From Chamaecrista fasciculata (Eukaryota; Streptophyta; Magnoliopsida; Fabales; Fabaceae), in the NCBI GenBank assembly GCA_003254925.1, contig QANZ01017980.1, positions 67,291 through 131,290 of the forward strand: 64,000 nt of DNA, read 5' to 3'. Under the pieces are notes generated by a model. That model did not search any database, was not told the DNA's origin, and worked only from the letters and a program-made list of their open reading frames with translations. Every line of letters begins with the position of its first letter. Position 1 is the first letter of the stretch. The position numbers and the translations under genes are program-made. This document shows, piece by piece, positions 12,668 to 25,818 of this stretch.

Positions 12668-12960
12668 GGCAAAAATACTTTTGATACTTTAAGTATGAAG
12701 TTAGTTTCAGTTGTACCTTCAATTGTTTTGGGTTAATTATACTCTCAAAGTACGGGTCAATTTTCGAAATTTTTTTGGGTCAATTGTATCACAAAGTTTT
12801 ATATTTGAGTCTATTGTACCTCCAATTGGAGGTGCAATTGATATAAAAAAAAAAGTACAATTGAGACAAAAAAGAAAAGATTAGAAATATAATTGATCTA
12901 AAAAAACTTTTGAGGTATGATTAAAACTAACCTTATATTTTGAGGATAGATTGATTTGAA
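12668..12960. mobile_element. Decayed MITE, same family as 24469-24700
   Basis: Opens ggcaaaaatacttttg, followed by the same taagtatgaagttagttt block as the 24.5-kb copy. The inverted counterpart is near 12906-12945 (ggtatgattaaaactaacc). The right end is eroded and no target duplication is visible. Confidence 0.45.
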
Positions 12961-13970
12961 AAACTCGTACAATTGAAACTGACGATAAAATAATTAAAAA
13001 GTAATATTAACATTAATTTAATAACAACTAAAAAAAATGACATCATATTTTAATGTTGTAGGGTTTAAAACCAATGAGGGGATGGCTTTGAAATAATCTA
13101 TAATCTTTTTTGGGGGGCCAAATGAAATAATCTACAATCAGTGCCATTTTATCTATTAAAAAAAGGGGTTCAATTCTTAAGTTTGGATTCTATATAAACA
13201 ATTCTTACTTTTTCACCATATAATTAATTAGATGAATCGATAAATAAATGTGCTTGTTTCACATAATGGTAAGGTTTTTTATTCTTTTTCTTCTAACCAT
13301 CAATTTTACTAACTAAATAATAATTAAATTTTGTTCGAATTAAAAGGTCTCATAACAAGAATAAAATTCTTTAATAAGAGTGCATTCATCAACACTCAAA
13401 CTCAACACCTTAATTATGAGAATTAGGATACTTATCACTCCTTTTTTTTTTTTTTTTTTTTTTTTTTNTACTTTTTTGAGAGTTACATATCACTTTGCTT
13501 AGTAAAAAATTTCATATTTGAAAATTAAATTTCTCTATTCTACGTATGGATCCACATATCTATTTTATGATAAATAATCATTTTTAAACAAAAATATAAT
13601 ATAAAATGTAGATATACTCAATGCAACACCATTTTGTGGAATTAAATTCTCACAATTAAATGTTCACATTAAAGCTATTTACACCATTAAATGCTCCCAT
13701 TAAAGTCTCCATCAATTCTGAAACCATGATAAACAAAAAAACAACACAACAGGCATTATTTATGTCCTAGAAACCAGAACCCATTAATTTGCCTACAACA
13801 AAGAAATAAAATGAAGACAAAGGCTGAAGTAAAAACGCTTATAAGGGAAAACTGTTCATGAATCCACTAAATTGTCAGACACATGTGGCTAACTCTCTTC
13901 AAAGAGGCTTCTGCATGCTAAGATTAAGAAAGTGATTGGTGGGAAGAAATGTTTTGGTTGGGAAATGGAA

Positions 13971-14005
13971 TCTCTCTCTCTCTCTCTAACTCTCTCTCTC
14001 TCTCT
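13971..14005. repeat. (CT)n microsatellite upstream of the zinc-finger gene
   Basis: A CT-dinucleotide run broken once by aa, about 300 bases before the zinc-finger ATG. CT-rich tracts are common in plant core promoters and 5' UTRs, so it may lie in the transcript leader (inference). Confidence 0.8.
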
Positions 14006-14310
14006 TATCTTTTCTGTTCACAAGCCCATACATGATACACCTCTCTATCTCAAGCACTTATTTATTAATACTACTCATAGTCAGAGACTTCACTTCACAA
14101 TTTTCAATTCTTTCACAACTTCACTTCTGAACTCTCTTTTCTTCTCCTTTCTTAGACACTTTTTTCTGTTCTGATATTCCTAACTCAGGTATTCAATTTC
14201 ACTTATCATTTGCTTTTTTTTTTTTTTCCATTTCAAGTCCATAAATTGCAAAGTTATAACCTTTTTCTTTTGCTTCTCTCAATTCTTATTCTGGGTATCA
14301 GAGTACACAA

Positions 14311-14850
14311 ATGGAAGATAAAGAAAAAGAAGTCAAGATTGAAGAAGGAAGCCAAGGAGAAGAAGAAGCAACATCAAGAGTTTTTCCTTGTCTCTTTTGT
14401 TCAAGAACATTTTACAGTTCACAAGCCTTAGGAGGACACCAAAATGCTCACAAGAAAGAAAGAACAGCAGCAAGAAAGGCAAAAAGGGCTTCTTCAGAAT
14501 ACCCATATGTTACTTTTGCTTCTTCCCTTATGCCTCCTCCTATGACCTTTGATCCAATTCATCAAATGGGTAATTTCAATCCTTCCATGTTTATCACCCC
14601 ACATGCTTCAAATTTTGGGTATTTCAGAAATCATCAAATTTCAGAACAATTTGGATCAAATGGTGCTGCTAGATTTGACAATGCTTTGTTTTCTGAGGGA
14701 AATTGTTCATGCAATGGTTTCTATGAAGACAGTGAGAGAAGTTTTGCAAATTGGAATAGGAACATAATAAGGAGCAGTCAAAATCCTGAAATTAGGAATA
14801 TTTGTAGTAAGGAGAATGATCAAAATCTTGATTTGTCTCTTCATTTATAG
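14311..14850 (+). CDS. Single C2H2 zinc-finger EAR repressor (C1-1i type)
   Basis: An intronless frame of 179 residues. One zinc finger spans about residues 27-50: FPCLFC, then [16 protein letters not shown], with the plant-specific QALGGH DNA-contact core, followed by a basic [12 protein letters not shown] stretch. The C-terminus LDLSLHL is a classic LxLxL EAR motif that recruits TOPLESS-type corepressors. The finger near the N-terminus plus a terminal EAR is the layout of the Arabidopsis ZFP1/3/4/7, LATE FLOWERING and KNUCKLES group. I cannot say which member it matches best. The first ATG in a good context (acacaaATGG) is used. A possible leader intron (donor CAGgtatt near 14187) precedes it. 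An AATAAA signal is at 14932-14937. The protein should act in the nucleus, repressing developmental targets (family inference). Confidence 0.92.
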   Translation: MEDKEKEVKIEEGSQGEEEATSRVFPCLFCSRTFYSSQALGGHQNAHKKERTAARKAKRASSEYPYVTFASSLMPPPMTFDPIHQMGNFNPSMFITPHASNFGYFRNHQISEQFGSNGAARFDNALFSEGNCSCNGFYEDSERSFANWNRNIIRSSQNPEIRNICSKENDQNLDLSLHL

Positions 14851-14939
14851 AATTGTTGTATAGGATATGGAATGAAAAGATGTACCTAAGACTCTTAGTG
14901 AGTTATGGAGGTGGATGATTGGTTAGACTCAAATAAAAT

Positions 14940-17000
14940 ATTTCATTTTTGGAAGAAGATTGCTTTTTGTTTAATTCCTTTTTATTGTATGAATTGATGA
15001 TTCATGACCAATGGTTAAAAAACTAGATCAAATTGGCCTACTCCATCAGTTGAATAGGAATCAATACCTGATTTGATTCAAAATAACTTGAAAACGGGAT
15101 GAGAAAAAATTTGGTGACGGTTTAAATTAAACCAGTAAAAAATCGATAAAACCAACAAGAAGTGGATGGGGCAATGAATTAAAAAAAAAAAGTTGAAAAT
15201 TGATCAATTAATGAAAAAAGTGAAATGAAGTGTTTCAAGGACTTGAATCCTCCGTAGTCTTATTTTGGTGCATTTTCATGCAGTTTAGAGAGAGAAAATT
15301 GATGGGATCCACGTTTCACCATACTTCTCTCTCTAACTCTTCTATTATCTCTTTACACCGAGAGAATGTACATGGAAGAAGATCCACTCTAGTGTTTCAA
15401 CGAGGGAGAGATTGTTAGTTAGAGGCATATTGGACCAAGAGTTTAATGCTCAATTGCTCATAAATCTTTGATGATGCCAAATCAATTGACTTTTTCAACC
15501 TTACTATCAAATTAGTAAATCTTACTAGAAAAAATATGAATTGGCTTGATAATTGTGTACAAATTCCAACTGAAAATTTTGGTTTTTTGAACTTAACACT
15601 TAACTAATTATATTTTTATAAAATTCACATTCTCTTTAAATGTATACTTACTGCTCCTATCTATTTTTGTGATATTTAATAATAATAACAACAATCATAA
15701 TAAGTAGAATAACAATAGATAGGATATTTGGCAAAAAAAAAAAAAANNNNNNNNNNNNNNNNNNNNNNNNAAAAAAAAAGAAAATAGATAAGATACTCAT
15801 TAATTTTATTACTATCGGTGTATCTGTATTCATTTATTTTATTCAATATTCATACATTTTCTTTATTTAATAAATTAGTGTCATACTCATATCTTATCTG
15901 ATATTTGATATGAAAATAATGAAGATAAAATAAGGTTGCCTAATTTAAAAATCAGATATATCTTGTATATAATACTTAATATCCGTTAATTAAAATAAAA
16001 TGATAAAATATTTGAATTATAAGGTATTGAATATTGAGTATCCTAATTATTAATTAATTTCTTACGGATATCGAGTAATTAAAGCAATGTCCGTATCCAC
16101 TTGATATTTGATAATTTTTTATTTTTCATTATTCATACCTTACCTCATAATTTAAAGACGAATATTTTTTCATTATTCATTATTTCTTGGTCAGGAAAAA
16201 AAATGTTCATCTTCCACAATCACTTTCTTCGTCTTTTCTGAGTTGTGAACTTGTGACCGTCGGATATATCTGTTTGGGAGCATCAAAGTATGAAATTGTG
16301 AATGAACATATCGTTTTGAAGGGTAAAGCCTAAAATAGTACGGCCTGATGATTAACGTACCTTTTGACTAATTCTGTTGGGACCCTTCATTTTCTCTAGT
16401 CTTTGGACAAAAACTAAAAATTGGATCAAAATAGACTTGCTTAAGTATTTATTATTAGATTTTCAATTAAAAAAAGTTGTGTTAATTTCATTTTTCTTTG
16501 TACTAAAATGTCAATCGAAAAATCATAACTGATTTACCCTCAGCATTATCTTTAGTTGTGACAAATCCTAATGTCCTTAGTTGTGTTTAATGTTTATAGA
16601 TTTTGGGGGATTTAAGAAAAGTGAAAGAAAAGAAGAAAATGTTACAATACAAGTGCAATTAGTTTTGTATTTCAAGCTCATAACAATAGAAGGATTAAAG
16701 GAGAAAGAAAGAAAGTAGTCATATAAACTCTCAACATAAAATAAATTACTTATCAGGTGTTCAAAAACCTTGAGAGTTGAGACATATAACCGATGTCACA
16801 GTATAATGGACCTAAAGATAACAATCCCCTGAACATTATGTATCAATCAACAAATTCCTAAAGGAAGCAAGTATAGATATATGCCAAGTTCACTCACATC
16901 ACTAACATTTGCAGGTTCCTATCATTTTGCATGCACAATGAAGCTCCACACCAGTAACATTCCGAACCGCATGTTTCTCGGCTTAATGCTATTATCTGAC
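14940..17000. other. Intergenic DNA between the zinc-finger and TPR genes
   Basis: Very AT-rich, with no gene or delimited transposon recognised. It contains a small assembly gap at 15747-15770, flanked on both sides by A runs. Confidence 0.5.
15747..15770. other. Assembly gap (24 N)
   Basis: A run of 24 N set in a poly-A tract, probably a homopolymer that could not be sized. Confidence 0.98.
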
Positions 17001-17015
17001 CTGGCTCAACAAAGC

Positions 17016-19896
17016 TTAGCGTTGGAATGAGATAGAATAAGAACCAGTTTTGGGGTCTTGAACAGCTTTGAAGTTGTCGACACTCATGCCGAAGCGACCC
17101 AACACAGAGTTACCCATGTCTTTCAGCTTAGCTGCTCTCAAAAGAAAATTGAGTTAGCAAAGGAGGCTGTGAAGCTCACACTCAGGAATCCATAACGAAA
17201 TAAATGTTAACAGAACCTATCGTAATACACTATTCATAGGCCATCACATTAATCATTTCTCCAAGGTTCATCATCCAACAAGTTCACAAGATAATCCAGT
17301 GAAATTTTTCTAAAGGGAAAAAAAAAGAGTATGAATTCGACTAATTAATTATTCTTGGATGTCATAAGGGTTTAAGACAACACTAATATAAGTTCCTCCC
17401 TCCAGATTTCTAATCAACAAAAGTCAACCAAATGTCCACTACAGAACACAAACATAAACAACATCATAGGAACTCTTTGAAGTGTGTCTCTTCAAAATGA
17501 AATTCAGGAGTTCAGTAATTTGAGCGAAACATCCATAAAATTACATCTTACAAATATAAATATATTCCCCGTGACTCGAAAGTATCTTCACAAAGGACAT
17601 CTATGGGTTCCATTGCCAAAACAATTTATCTCAAGGTCTGCTAAGCAATTTATGTTCTACCATTTTTCACATATACCTTGGGCCTTCGACATCATGTCAT
17701 GTCAGTTTTCCCGGGAAAGAGAAAGAAAGATTAGAGAAAGTTAAACTGGAGAATAAATTACTTATTTTAAGTGTACATTAAGAACGAAGATTGCACAATG
17801 AAAAGACACCCTGTCAGCCTGTCCCATTAATTTGAAAATTAAAAAATAAAACAAAGAAATAAGACTTACCAATCATTTCTTCCTTCATCTTTTCCCGCTT
17901 TGCGGCTGCAAGGGGTTCCAGCCGACGAATGGATTTCCTAGCTTGATCATTTGAGGGATCAATTTCTAAAATCTTTTTCATATCTGTCAATATGAAGAAA
18001 AAGGTGAAATGAAAAGACAAATTAGATTGAACAAACAATAAAAACTGCATTTTTATTGTGTGAGTTACGTACTTATACACAATGAACTATGGTATAAGAT
18101 TAAGGACAATACCATTTTATGGTATTCAAGATGATCAAATAATAGAACTCACCAGCAATGGCCTCTTCAAAATGTTCAAGCTTCTCATTAGCCTCGCCTC
18201 TTCTCACCAAAGCTTTCACATAAACAGGATTGAGTTCTAATGCTTTAGTGCATTCTTTGATTGTGTTTTCATATTGTCCCTGAGGCATATTACCATATGT
18301 TAAATTCAAATAACTAAAACACAAGTTAGACAAAAGAGAGCACTCCATTTAATCAAGATGAATGAAATACCATAATAAAAGAATGTGCTCCAATTGCGAA
18401 ATTCTTGAAAAGACGAACATACCAATTTCATAAAGCAAACAGCACGGTTTGAATGACATATTGAGCGTAGTTCCACAGATGAAGGCATGTCTGGAGCAGC
18501 TTGTAAAGCAAGTTCATACTTTGACAGTGCCTCCTCATAATTCCCATCTCCAAACAGCTTATTCCCTTCTAGTTTTGCATCATTTGCTTCAGCCAATGCT
18601 TTTTCCTGGAGAAAGTAATAGCATTCAGTTACTCTTTTCCTTTATCTTCTTTTTATTTCTTTTGTTTCCATTTTGAAAGAAAAAACATTTTTTCAGATGC
18701 CAAAACCATATTTTGAATCATCACAAAAACAATAACAAGAAATATAAATGACTGTTTCACAGCCAAGTTTCAAAGACTTTTAGGCTATGTTCGGATATTA
18801 AAGGAATGGAAAGGAAAGAGAGAATAATTGCTAGATTCTTTTCTTGATAGATAAGTTAGAAATTTAAGAAGAGAATAATGAAAAACTAATCCTCCATTGT
18901 AATATTTCTTCACAAGTTTAAGATATCCCAATCAATTTAAGATAGTTTGGGGGATGTGTGGAAGTCCAAACAAAGGAAAGAGATATGAGGACTATATTCC
19001 CCTCCAAACACACTTCTAGATAAAAGCACTCGATCATTTACTTATACTTTTAGCAGATATAACATCCAGAAGTTCTTCCATGGTTCACAAATCCTGGCAT
19101 TGATTTCAAGTGAATTGTTCCCAATCTGTTTTGATAAATTAACTCTACGTGTAATTATAAAAATTAAATGTTGCAGCATTAACATTCACAAAAGACTAGA
19201 CTTCAACATCACCAGTGAATTATTTTATTAGCATTAGAATACCTAAGATTCATCACTTACTTCTTCATATGTAATATTTCTCTCCAACAGACTAGAAATG
19301 GGAACGTATCCTGTTTCACAATGCCCAATCACCTCCTTTATGACATGATTACAGATTGACACCACAAGTCTGGCATTCAAAAGCTACCTATCTTTAATCC
19401 TTGGCCAATTTCAGACTAGGTGTAAATTGATATGGATATGAACAGACATACTAAATATTACACTCATCATTTTACACATATAACCATATGACCAAAGAAT
19501 TGTATAAATCACCGATCACCAAAAATTCAACAACCACTCACAAAAACGCCCAAAATCGCAATCAATGACACAATAAAGACAACCAAACCGAACCTGTTTC
19601 TCATCCTCGCTGTTTGATACAACTTCGGAAGAATCACTTCTCGGAGCCTCCTCCTGTGGATGATTTTGTTTCTCCGATTCTTTTTCCGCATCTCCACCGC
19701 GACTGCAAGCTCCGGCGCCGTCGTTGTCGTCGTTCTCTCCGTCGCTTCCGAGTTCAGCATCGCTGGCGGTTTCAAATCCATCTGAAGCTTCCTTATTGCC
19801 ATCAACATTGGAGGATGCCGACGATTTTGCAGATTTTGCAGGTTGAGGAGGATTTACTACTTGCTCCTCAGTCTCATCTTGTTGTATGATCACCAT
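17016..19896 (-). CDS. TTC1: TTC1-like tetratricopeptide repeat protein
   Basis: Five exons on the minus strand: 19594-19896, 18423-18605, 18153-18279, 17870-17983 and 17016-17131. All junctions are GT-AG with phases 0, 0, 1, 1, giving 280 residues, close to TTC1 of animals. Residues 1-101 are acidic and low-complexity (DGFETASDAELGSDGENDD), likely disordered. The TPR block starts with AEANDAKLEGNKLFGDGNYE and continues through SNRAVCFMKL, QYENTIKECTKALELNP and VKALVRRGEANEKLEHFEEA, three TPR helix pairs. A C-terminal helix KSIRRLEPLAAAKREKMKEE and a conserved end (LKDMGNSVLGRFGMSVDNF) follow. The TPR domain is expected to be a cochaperone-type peptide clamp (family inference); its plant partner is not known to me. 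The start is the first ATG of the frame. No damage was seen. Confidence 0.92.
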
Positions 19897-20374
19897 TTCG
19901 CAATCTAGGGATTTTGTTTGGATGATTAGAAAATTGTTAGAAAGCGATTTTCAGAGACTCAAAATAACTACGGAATTTGAAACTGACGATGGAATACAGG
20001 GTAATCAAAAATCACTTTATGAAGCTTTGTTCTGCAAATTTATATGATTTTTCTACTAGCTTCCAGAATCGTCTCCATGGGTTTTTCTTCCTAGTTCCTA
20101 TTATTGGGTGAGCATGAAAAATGAAGCTTTTTTAATTACTTAAAAATAAACGCGAGGTTTTATTAATACAAAAAATCATGATTCATTCTTTGCAAAATAT
20201 TTAAATTTATTTAATATTGAATTACTAATTTATAATAATATATTGTAAAAATATTCAACCAATAACTTTTCCAGTAAATTTTTTTTTGTTACAACTTTTC
20301 CAGTAAATTTTAATGAGTCTTGAGGAAGGTATAATTTTATTTTTCTTCTAATTAATTCTTTATTATCATTTCAC

Positions 20375-20393
20375 TCTCTCTCTCTCTCTCTCT
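20375..20393. repeat. (CT)n microsatellite
   Basis: A short uninterrupted CT run, with no element edge nearby. Confidence 0.7.
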
Positions 20394-20465
20394 GTATTTC
20401 TTTTTCATTATTCCTATTATCTTTTGTTTTTTTGCCATTATTCCTATCATCTTTGAAGTTTTATG

Positions 20466-21036
20466 GAGGGTTGTCAGACCGAACTGATCAATGACTCGAA
20501 CAAGTGTTTGATTCATGGTTTGATCGGTTTAAGCGGTTAAATTATTGGTCGAATCAAATGATGCAATAAATAATAAATATTAATTACTTTTATTATATAT
20601 AAAATATAAACATCATATATACACAACTAAAATTAATAATTCAAAATTTTTATTTATTTTGAACTGAAATAGAGTACGTTATAAGAATAATATAAAGACG
20701 CAAAATAAACACAACATAACACATATATAGCTAGATAGATTTTTAAATATAATAAATTCTATGCAAGTCAAACAAACTTTTTTATAAAATAAAATAAATT
20801 AAGTGAGCTTTAAATCTGATTTCATTAGTTTTTTATTTAAAATTTAAAATGTGAAATTATAAAACAAAATTAAAAAAAAAATAATAATGATAGGTGGTTG
20901 GACCACCGGTTCAACGGTTCTGGCCGGTTAAATCCAGTCTAACTGCTACTTTGATTTTTAGGTTGAACCAACTCGTTCTAGTAGTTGGTTGGCAGTTGAA
21001 CCGGTCGGACTGTCCGGTCCAATTTTAACAACACTG
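20466..21036. mobile_element. hAT-type MITE with 8-bp target duplication
   Basis: 571 bp between exact copies of gttttatg (20458-20465 and 21037-21044). The ends are imperfect inverted repeats: gagggttgtcagaccg on the left and the reverse of ccaattttaacaacactg on the right. Subterminal blocks such as accggttcaacggtt recur in inverted form. An 8-bp duplication fits the hAT superfamily. There is no coding sequence. Confidence 0.8.
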
Positions 21037-21393
21037 GTTTTATGTTGTTGAAGTCTATAATGATTTTTATTAAATTTGTCAAACTCTTCATTTAATATTT
21101 TTGTATATAAATTTTCAAATATCATAAACGCCTTTTAAATAAAGAAAAACAACATTAAATAATATTATCCTTAACTTACAAGATGGGATCATTATTTTTA
21201 AAAACTCAAGTTAAACATTTTTCAATTCTCTTCAAAATTATTTTTTTTGTACATAGAAATTGAATCTCAAATGATGTTGAGAAATTCATCCTTAAATCTT
21301 AAAAAAGTCTATTCATACGCAAGTAATTTAAGTGATAAATAATTTAATATTGTTTAAGTAAAATTTAAAAATTGAGATATTGTAAACTTTGTT

Positions 21394-22483
21394 CTCCAGT
21401 AATGATAGTTACGAGGTGAGGTCGGGGTATAGATCTTTTAAGAACTTTCAGGACTGTATCCATAATGATCGAGATGTAGTCTTTAGGGATTATAAGTGTA
21501 TTTGAGACGTGATTTGGAAGTTGAAAATTCCTCCTAAGTATAAAATGTTTTTATGGAGAGTGTGTCGAGGAATTATTCCCACTAGAACTATCCTGAATAG
21601 CAGAGGTATGGGTAGATGAGATGTGTCCATTTTGGGATGTGAAGGATGAGGACATTTTTCATGCGCTGATTTCTTGCCCTCGGTTGGTTTTCTTTTGGGA
21701 AAATGCTCAGCTGCAGTTTATTCATGAATTTGACAGTCACATTTTTTTCTTGAGTGGTTCTTGTGTGTTGTGACTCAGTGGGACCAGAGTGATATTTGCA
21801 AATTTGTTGTGGCGGTCTATAAGGTGTGGGAGGGGAGGAATTTGAAGTTATCAAAGTCGGATGCTCCAATGGTGGGTGGTGCTCAATTGTGGGAAAAAGC
21901 TAGAGGCCTTTTATCTGAGATCGCTAATGTACCCGATCCTAGTGGCAATTCGTCTAACAATACTGAATCTAGTCAATGGGTTCCTCCTCCCTGTGGTTGT
22001 TTTAAGATTAATGTTGATGTTGCTGTTTCTGAGTCAATTTGTGGATTGAGTTGTGTTATTATGGACCACAGATGTGAAGTGTTAAGTGCGGCCTCCAAAA
22101 CTGTACATGTTGTTGGTTCCATGGATATGCTAGAAGCTTTGGCTGTGGAGTTTGGAGTGATGCAGACTCTTCAATTTGGCTGTTATAGGGTTCTTGTGGA
22201 GACTGATTGTAGCAAGGTGGCTTCTCATCTCAATGATCTTCCACTTGACTTTTCTACTTTTCACATTGTCATTAAAAACATTTTATGGCTTTGTAGTCGT
22301 TTTTATTATGTTTCTTTCTCTTGGGTTAGTAGAATGTGTAACTCTGCTGCTCATAATTTAGCTAAGTTTGCAATTTCCTCTCCAGGGTTTAATATCTGGA
22401 TAGAATTTCTGCCTCTTTGTATTGCTTCTGTCTTTATCTGTGAAAGGCTTTGAATGCATTTGCTTTTTTTCATAAAAAAAAAA
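21394..22483 (+). mobile_element. 5'-truncated LINE with RNase H-like tail
   Basis: Flanked by aaactttgtt (21384-21393 and 22484-22493) and ending in an A tract, as expected for target-primed LINE insertion. The upstream part translates, with stops, to a reverse-transcriptase zinc-binding region (KIPPKYKMFLWRVCRGIIPT). It is followed by an open frame 21761-22453 (230 codons) holding an RNase H-like fold: FKINVDVAV with the first Asp, MLEALAVEFGV with the Glu, LVETDCSKV with the Asp, and SWVSRMCNSAAHNLAKFA. Only the 3' end of the parent element is present. The upstream stops make it a relic despite the long open tail. Confidence 0.85.
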
Positions 22484-22493
22484 AAACTTTGTT

Positions 22494-24468
22494 AGAAATA
22501 TTTTGTTTTTGGCCAATCTAACTTTGTTAGAAAACTGTCTTATCATATATTCATATTCACATATCAGTCTAAATTAATTGAAATAAAATTTCAAATATAA
22601 ACAAGCAAACAAAAAAAAAATCTTGGAAAAAAAACTGGACAATAATGGGATATTTTCTTGGGTCATGAGTGAATTGGAAACCTTTTCTTTTTTTTAAGAG
22701 TGAATTGGATCAAGACTATTGCTTTGGCGTATATTCTTTTGGATTATAATGGGCCTTCGAAGGCCCAGTAGTAGCAACCATAAGATCTGTATTATCCAGA
22801 ATGTACCAACAAATATGGGCCTCCAATACTACAGATACAAGGCCCACGCTGAAACTAATATGACTTTGGGCGAGTAATTTCTCCCTTTTTTTTAACGGAA
22901 ATTATTTTCTTATTTTATAAAGTTTTTTTCTTGTAACAAGAGCTTTGATTTAGTAGTACTGAAATTATTTTTATAATATGTTAATTCCACTTTATAAAAA
23001 TAAATATAATATAAAAATATTTTTTAATATATGAAGCTCACTAATTAAATATTGGATTGAAAAACCAATAAGTGTTTGGTGTAGTAGTTGGCGAGCTACA
23101 CCTTAGGGAGAGAATCCATGTTCGATCCCTAGAGTCGATATTGTTGGGAGGGTCCAACCATTTCGTCTCTAAAACTCGAATGAATTTAATTTTCACTTAA
23201 ACCATTACGTGGATCGACGTAGATTGACTTGAAAGTGGCTTTTGGTAAGGTTTTGGCATTCCATATGATACTACACATAATCACGTGGGTGCCTTTGGAT
23301 AAGGCTAAGAAAAAGAATGAGATATCACTTGCTTTAACTCATTCTATTTATATATTTTATGTTTATCTTTGACATGTTCTGGAAATTGGCAAGAGCTACC
23401 CTACCTCAATCATGCACTGCATGTAACTAAAAGAAAATATATTGTGTCCGTATGTGAGAGAGAATTTTAAAAAATAATAATATCAGCAATAATAATAATA
23501 ATTGAGAGGAATTAAAAAAATTAAAATGCATCGTTCACGCATCCATGGCTACAATGCTGTGCCCTAACCACCCCATAACTTGTGATTTTACCATCAATGC
23601 CAATTTAACAACTATTATTATTAATTTATTATTATTATTATTATTTAGGAATATTTACATGCGTAGGTATTTAATACCGCATGCAAGATTACACATTAAT
23701 CTAATTTCAAGCACTAGTACCTTTTTTTGTTTTTTGTTTTTTTTTTCCTTAATGATCTACTATATGAATGAAACTTGAGTATGAAGTTGATGAATCTTAG
23801 TTTCTAAATAAAGACTTTAAACTTGTAAGGGTGAAATAAGAGTGGTAAGAGTGGGAGAAGACTCTTACAAGAAGATTTCGACATCTTAATTATTCTAAAG
23901 ATATTTATAATTAGAATACCTATAATATAAAAGAAATAGTTAAACTTTATTTAGAGAATAGAATGGTAATATAAGATTGTTTAGGAAGTAGATGAATCAT
24001 TTCTATGATATCATCATTGATAGTAGAAATTACATAGACACTTATAAGAATTCTAATGGTGACAAGTGAGATTGATCGATGAAAAAAGAAATGGAGAAAG
24101 GTTGGCTAAGCAATAGGATATGAGGGATGAAATTAATTACTGTTTAAATTTTGTTATCGATATGTGAAGATATTATTGGTATAAAAAATTGTAAATATGT
24201 AAATACATGGATCTTTTGAATTCAATTGACTTGAATTTTTTTGGCTCATTGAGTTTTTTTTTTTTTTTTGTCCACATGGTATCTAAGACTTTGTCTTAAC
24301 TAATTTATATTTGATTCACGACGGATACTTAATTATAGTGACAGAATCTCTAAATAGAAACAATAGCATTATTTTCAAAATCTCAAACTCTTATTCTTAT
24401 TTAAACAATATGAAACTACTTATTATTTGACCTCCTTGCAAAGAAAATAGGTTTGAAGTAAGAACAAA
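22494..24468. other. Intergenic DNA, no gene seen
   Basis: AT-rich, with a SINE-like block at 23078-23230 and TAT/ATT simple repeats near 23615-23645. The frame at 23545-23778 is low-complexity chance. Confidence 0.5.
23078..23230 (+). mobile_element. tRNA-derived SINE-like sequence
   Basis: The sequence has tggtgtagtagttgg, matching the box A consensus of pol III promoters. About 35 bases on it has tgttcgatccc, matching box B. A non-tRNA body follows, and no cloverleaf can be drawn past the anticodon arm. Target duplications were not resolved. Confidence 0.55.
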
Positions 24469-24700
24469 GGCAAAATTACTCTTTATAATCTTAAAGTATG
24501 AAGTCAGTTTTAGTTGTACCTTTAAATTTTTTTAGGTCAATTGTATACCAATTTTTTTTCTTTTTTGTGTCAATTGTACCTCAAATTTAAAAGTACAATT
24601 GACTCAAATGTACAACATTGGGGTACAATTGACAAAAAAAATTGAGGTACATAACTGAAATTGACCTCATACTTTAGAAGTACTAAGAATACTTTTGCCT
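24469..24700. mobile_element. Mutator-like MITE
   Basis: 232 bp with inverted ends ggcaaaattact and acttttgcct. The 9-bp duplication has one mismatch: aagaacaaa at 24460-24468 against aacaacaaa at 24701-24709. The interior folds back on itself (gtcaattgtacctcaa against the inverse ttggggtacaattgac). Confidence 0.7.
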
Positions 24701-24780
24701 AACAACAAATTTAAATGAACACTATTGATCTACTGACAGAAAACGAAAGTGATCAACAACGAAGATTGTAATTAAATATT

Positions 24781-25125
24781 GGAAAAAGTTCTAATTTTGT
24801 CCCCAAACTTTACATCAACTGTCAATTTCATTATGAATGTTTCACATTTTTTAAGTTTTATCATTTGCTCTTACTTTAACCAAATAATAATGACAGAATT
24901 TACGTGGCTAATAATATGTAATGTAAAATTGATAGAAAAAGAAACTCAAACCCTAACTCAGATTAATAAAATGATACAGTCTGTCGTTAATTTATTGAAA
25001 GAAGTTAGTTAAAGGACAAAATTGACCAAAACGTAAAACATTGGGGACGAAATTGACAACAAAAAAAATTGGGGACGAAATTGATAGTTAGTGTGAAGAT
25101 TGAGGACGAAATTAATACTTTTTCC
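24781..25125. mobile_element. Mutator-like foldback MITE
   Basis: 345 bp, starting ggaaaaagttctaattttgt and ending with the inverse (gaaattaatactttttcc). It is bounded by a perfect 9-bp duplication ttaaatatt at 24772-24780 and 25126-25134. It is non-coding; the open frame that crosses it is incidental. Confidence 0.85.
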
Positions 25126-25156
25126 TTAAATATTTAAATCTCTTTTATGTGGTATT

Positions 25157-25576
25157 TAGGGGTGAATAAAACTCGGCCTGACCAAGTTAGGTCTCGGGTA
25201 GGGGCTAGTGGTCGTAGACTCGGCCCGGGTATACTTATTATATATATATTTATATTTTATTTTATAAAATATTCTTCTATATTGTTGAAAATATATATAT
25301 ATATTATTTTTTTATTAATTATATTATAAAAAATACATAAAACATATACTTTTTTATAGATACATAAAACATATATTTTATCACAATTAGATCAATATTT
25401 TTAACAAATAAATTAAATTAACTATTTTTATTAATAAAAGTGATTCAAATATAATTTTTTGATTAATATATACAAGTTAAAAATCATATAGAATGAATAA
25501 ATGATTTAAGTAAATAAAAATATTGGGTCTTGGGTTTGGCCGAAATCCGGCCCGACCTGGTCCGTGTGCATCCCTA
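25157..25576. mobile_element. hAT-type MITE
   Basis: 420 bp with ends TAGGGGTG and CATCCCTA, the typical plant hAT terminal sequence. The perfect 8-bp duplication gtggtatt lies at 25149-25156 and 25577-25584. The arms (actcggcctgacc and its inverse) flank an AT-rich core. Confidence 0.88.
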
Positions 25577-25818
25577 GTGGTATTGCTATGACATTTCATG
25601 CGTACGGATGAGACAATATTCTGAATATTAATTAGTGTATAATTCTTTAGATATTAAAGAAAGTAGGACTAACATAACTTGGGCATTTGGGTTAGTTTTA
25701 AAGTGTAGTTAGTGAGTTATTAACTCAACTTTGTTATACTATATTATGTGTTTGATTTTCTTTTTATAATAATATTTTTTTTATTTATATATTATTAAGC
25801 TATAAAATAAAATAAGCN

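Larger units (their letters stand above)
11249..13930. other. Intergenic region with decayed repeats
   Basis: No gene was recognised between the Pack-MULE and the zinc-finger gene. It holds a short palindromic G/C-rich hairpin (11560-11627), a SINE-like box (about 11990-12125), one MITE copy (about 12668-12960) and a 27-base T run broken by a single N (13442-13468). Two short overlapping minus-strand open frames at 11684-11909 look like chance. Confidence 0.5.
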
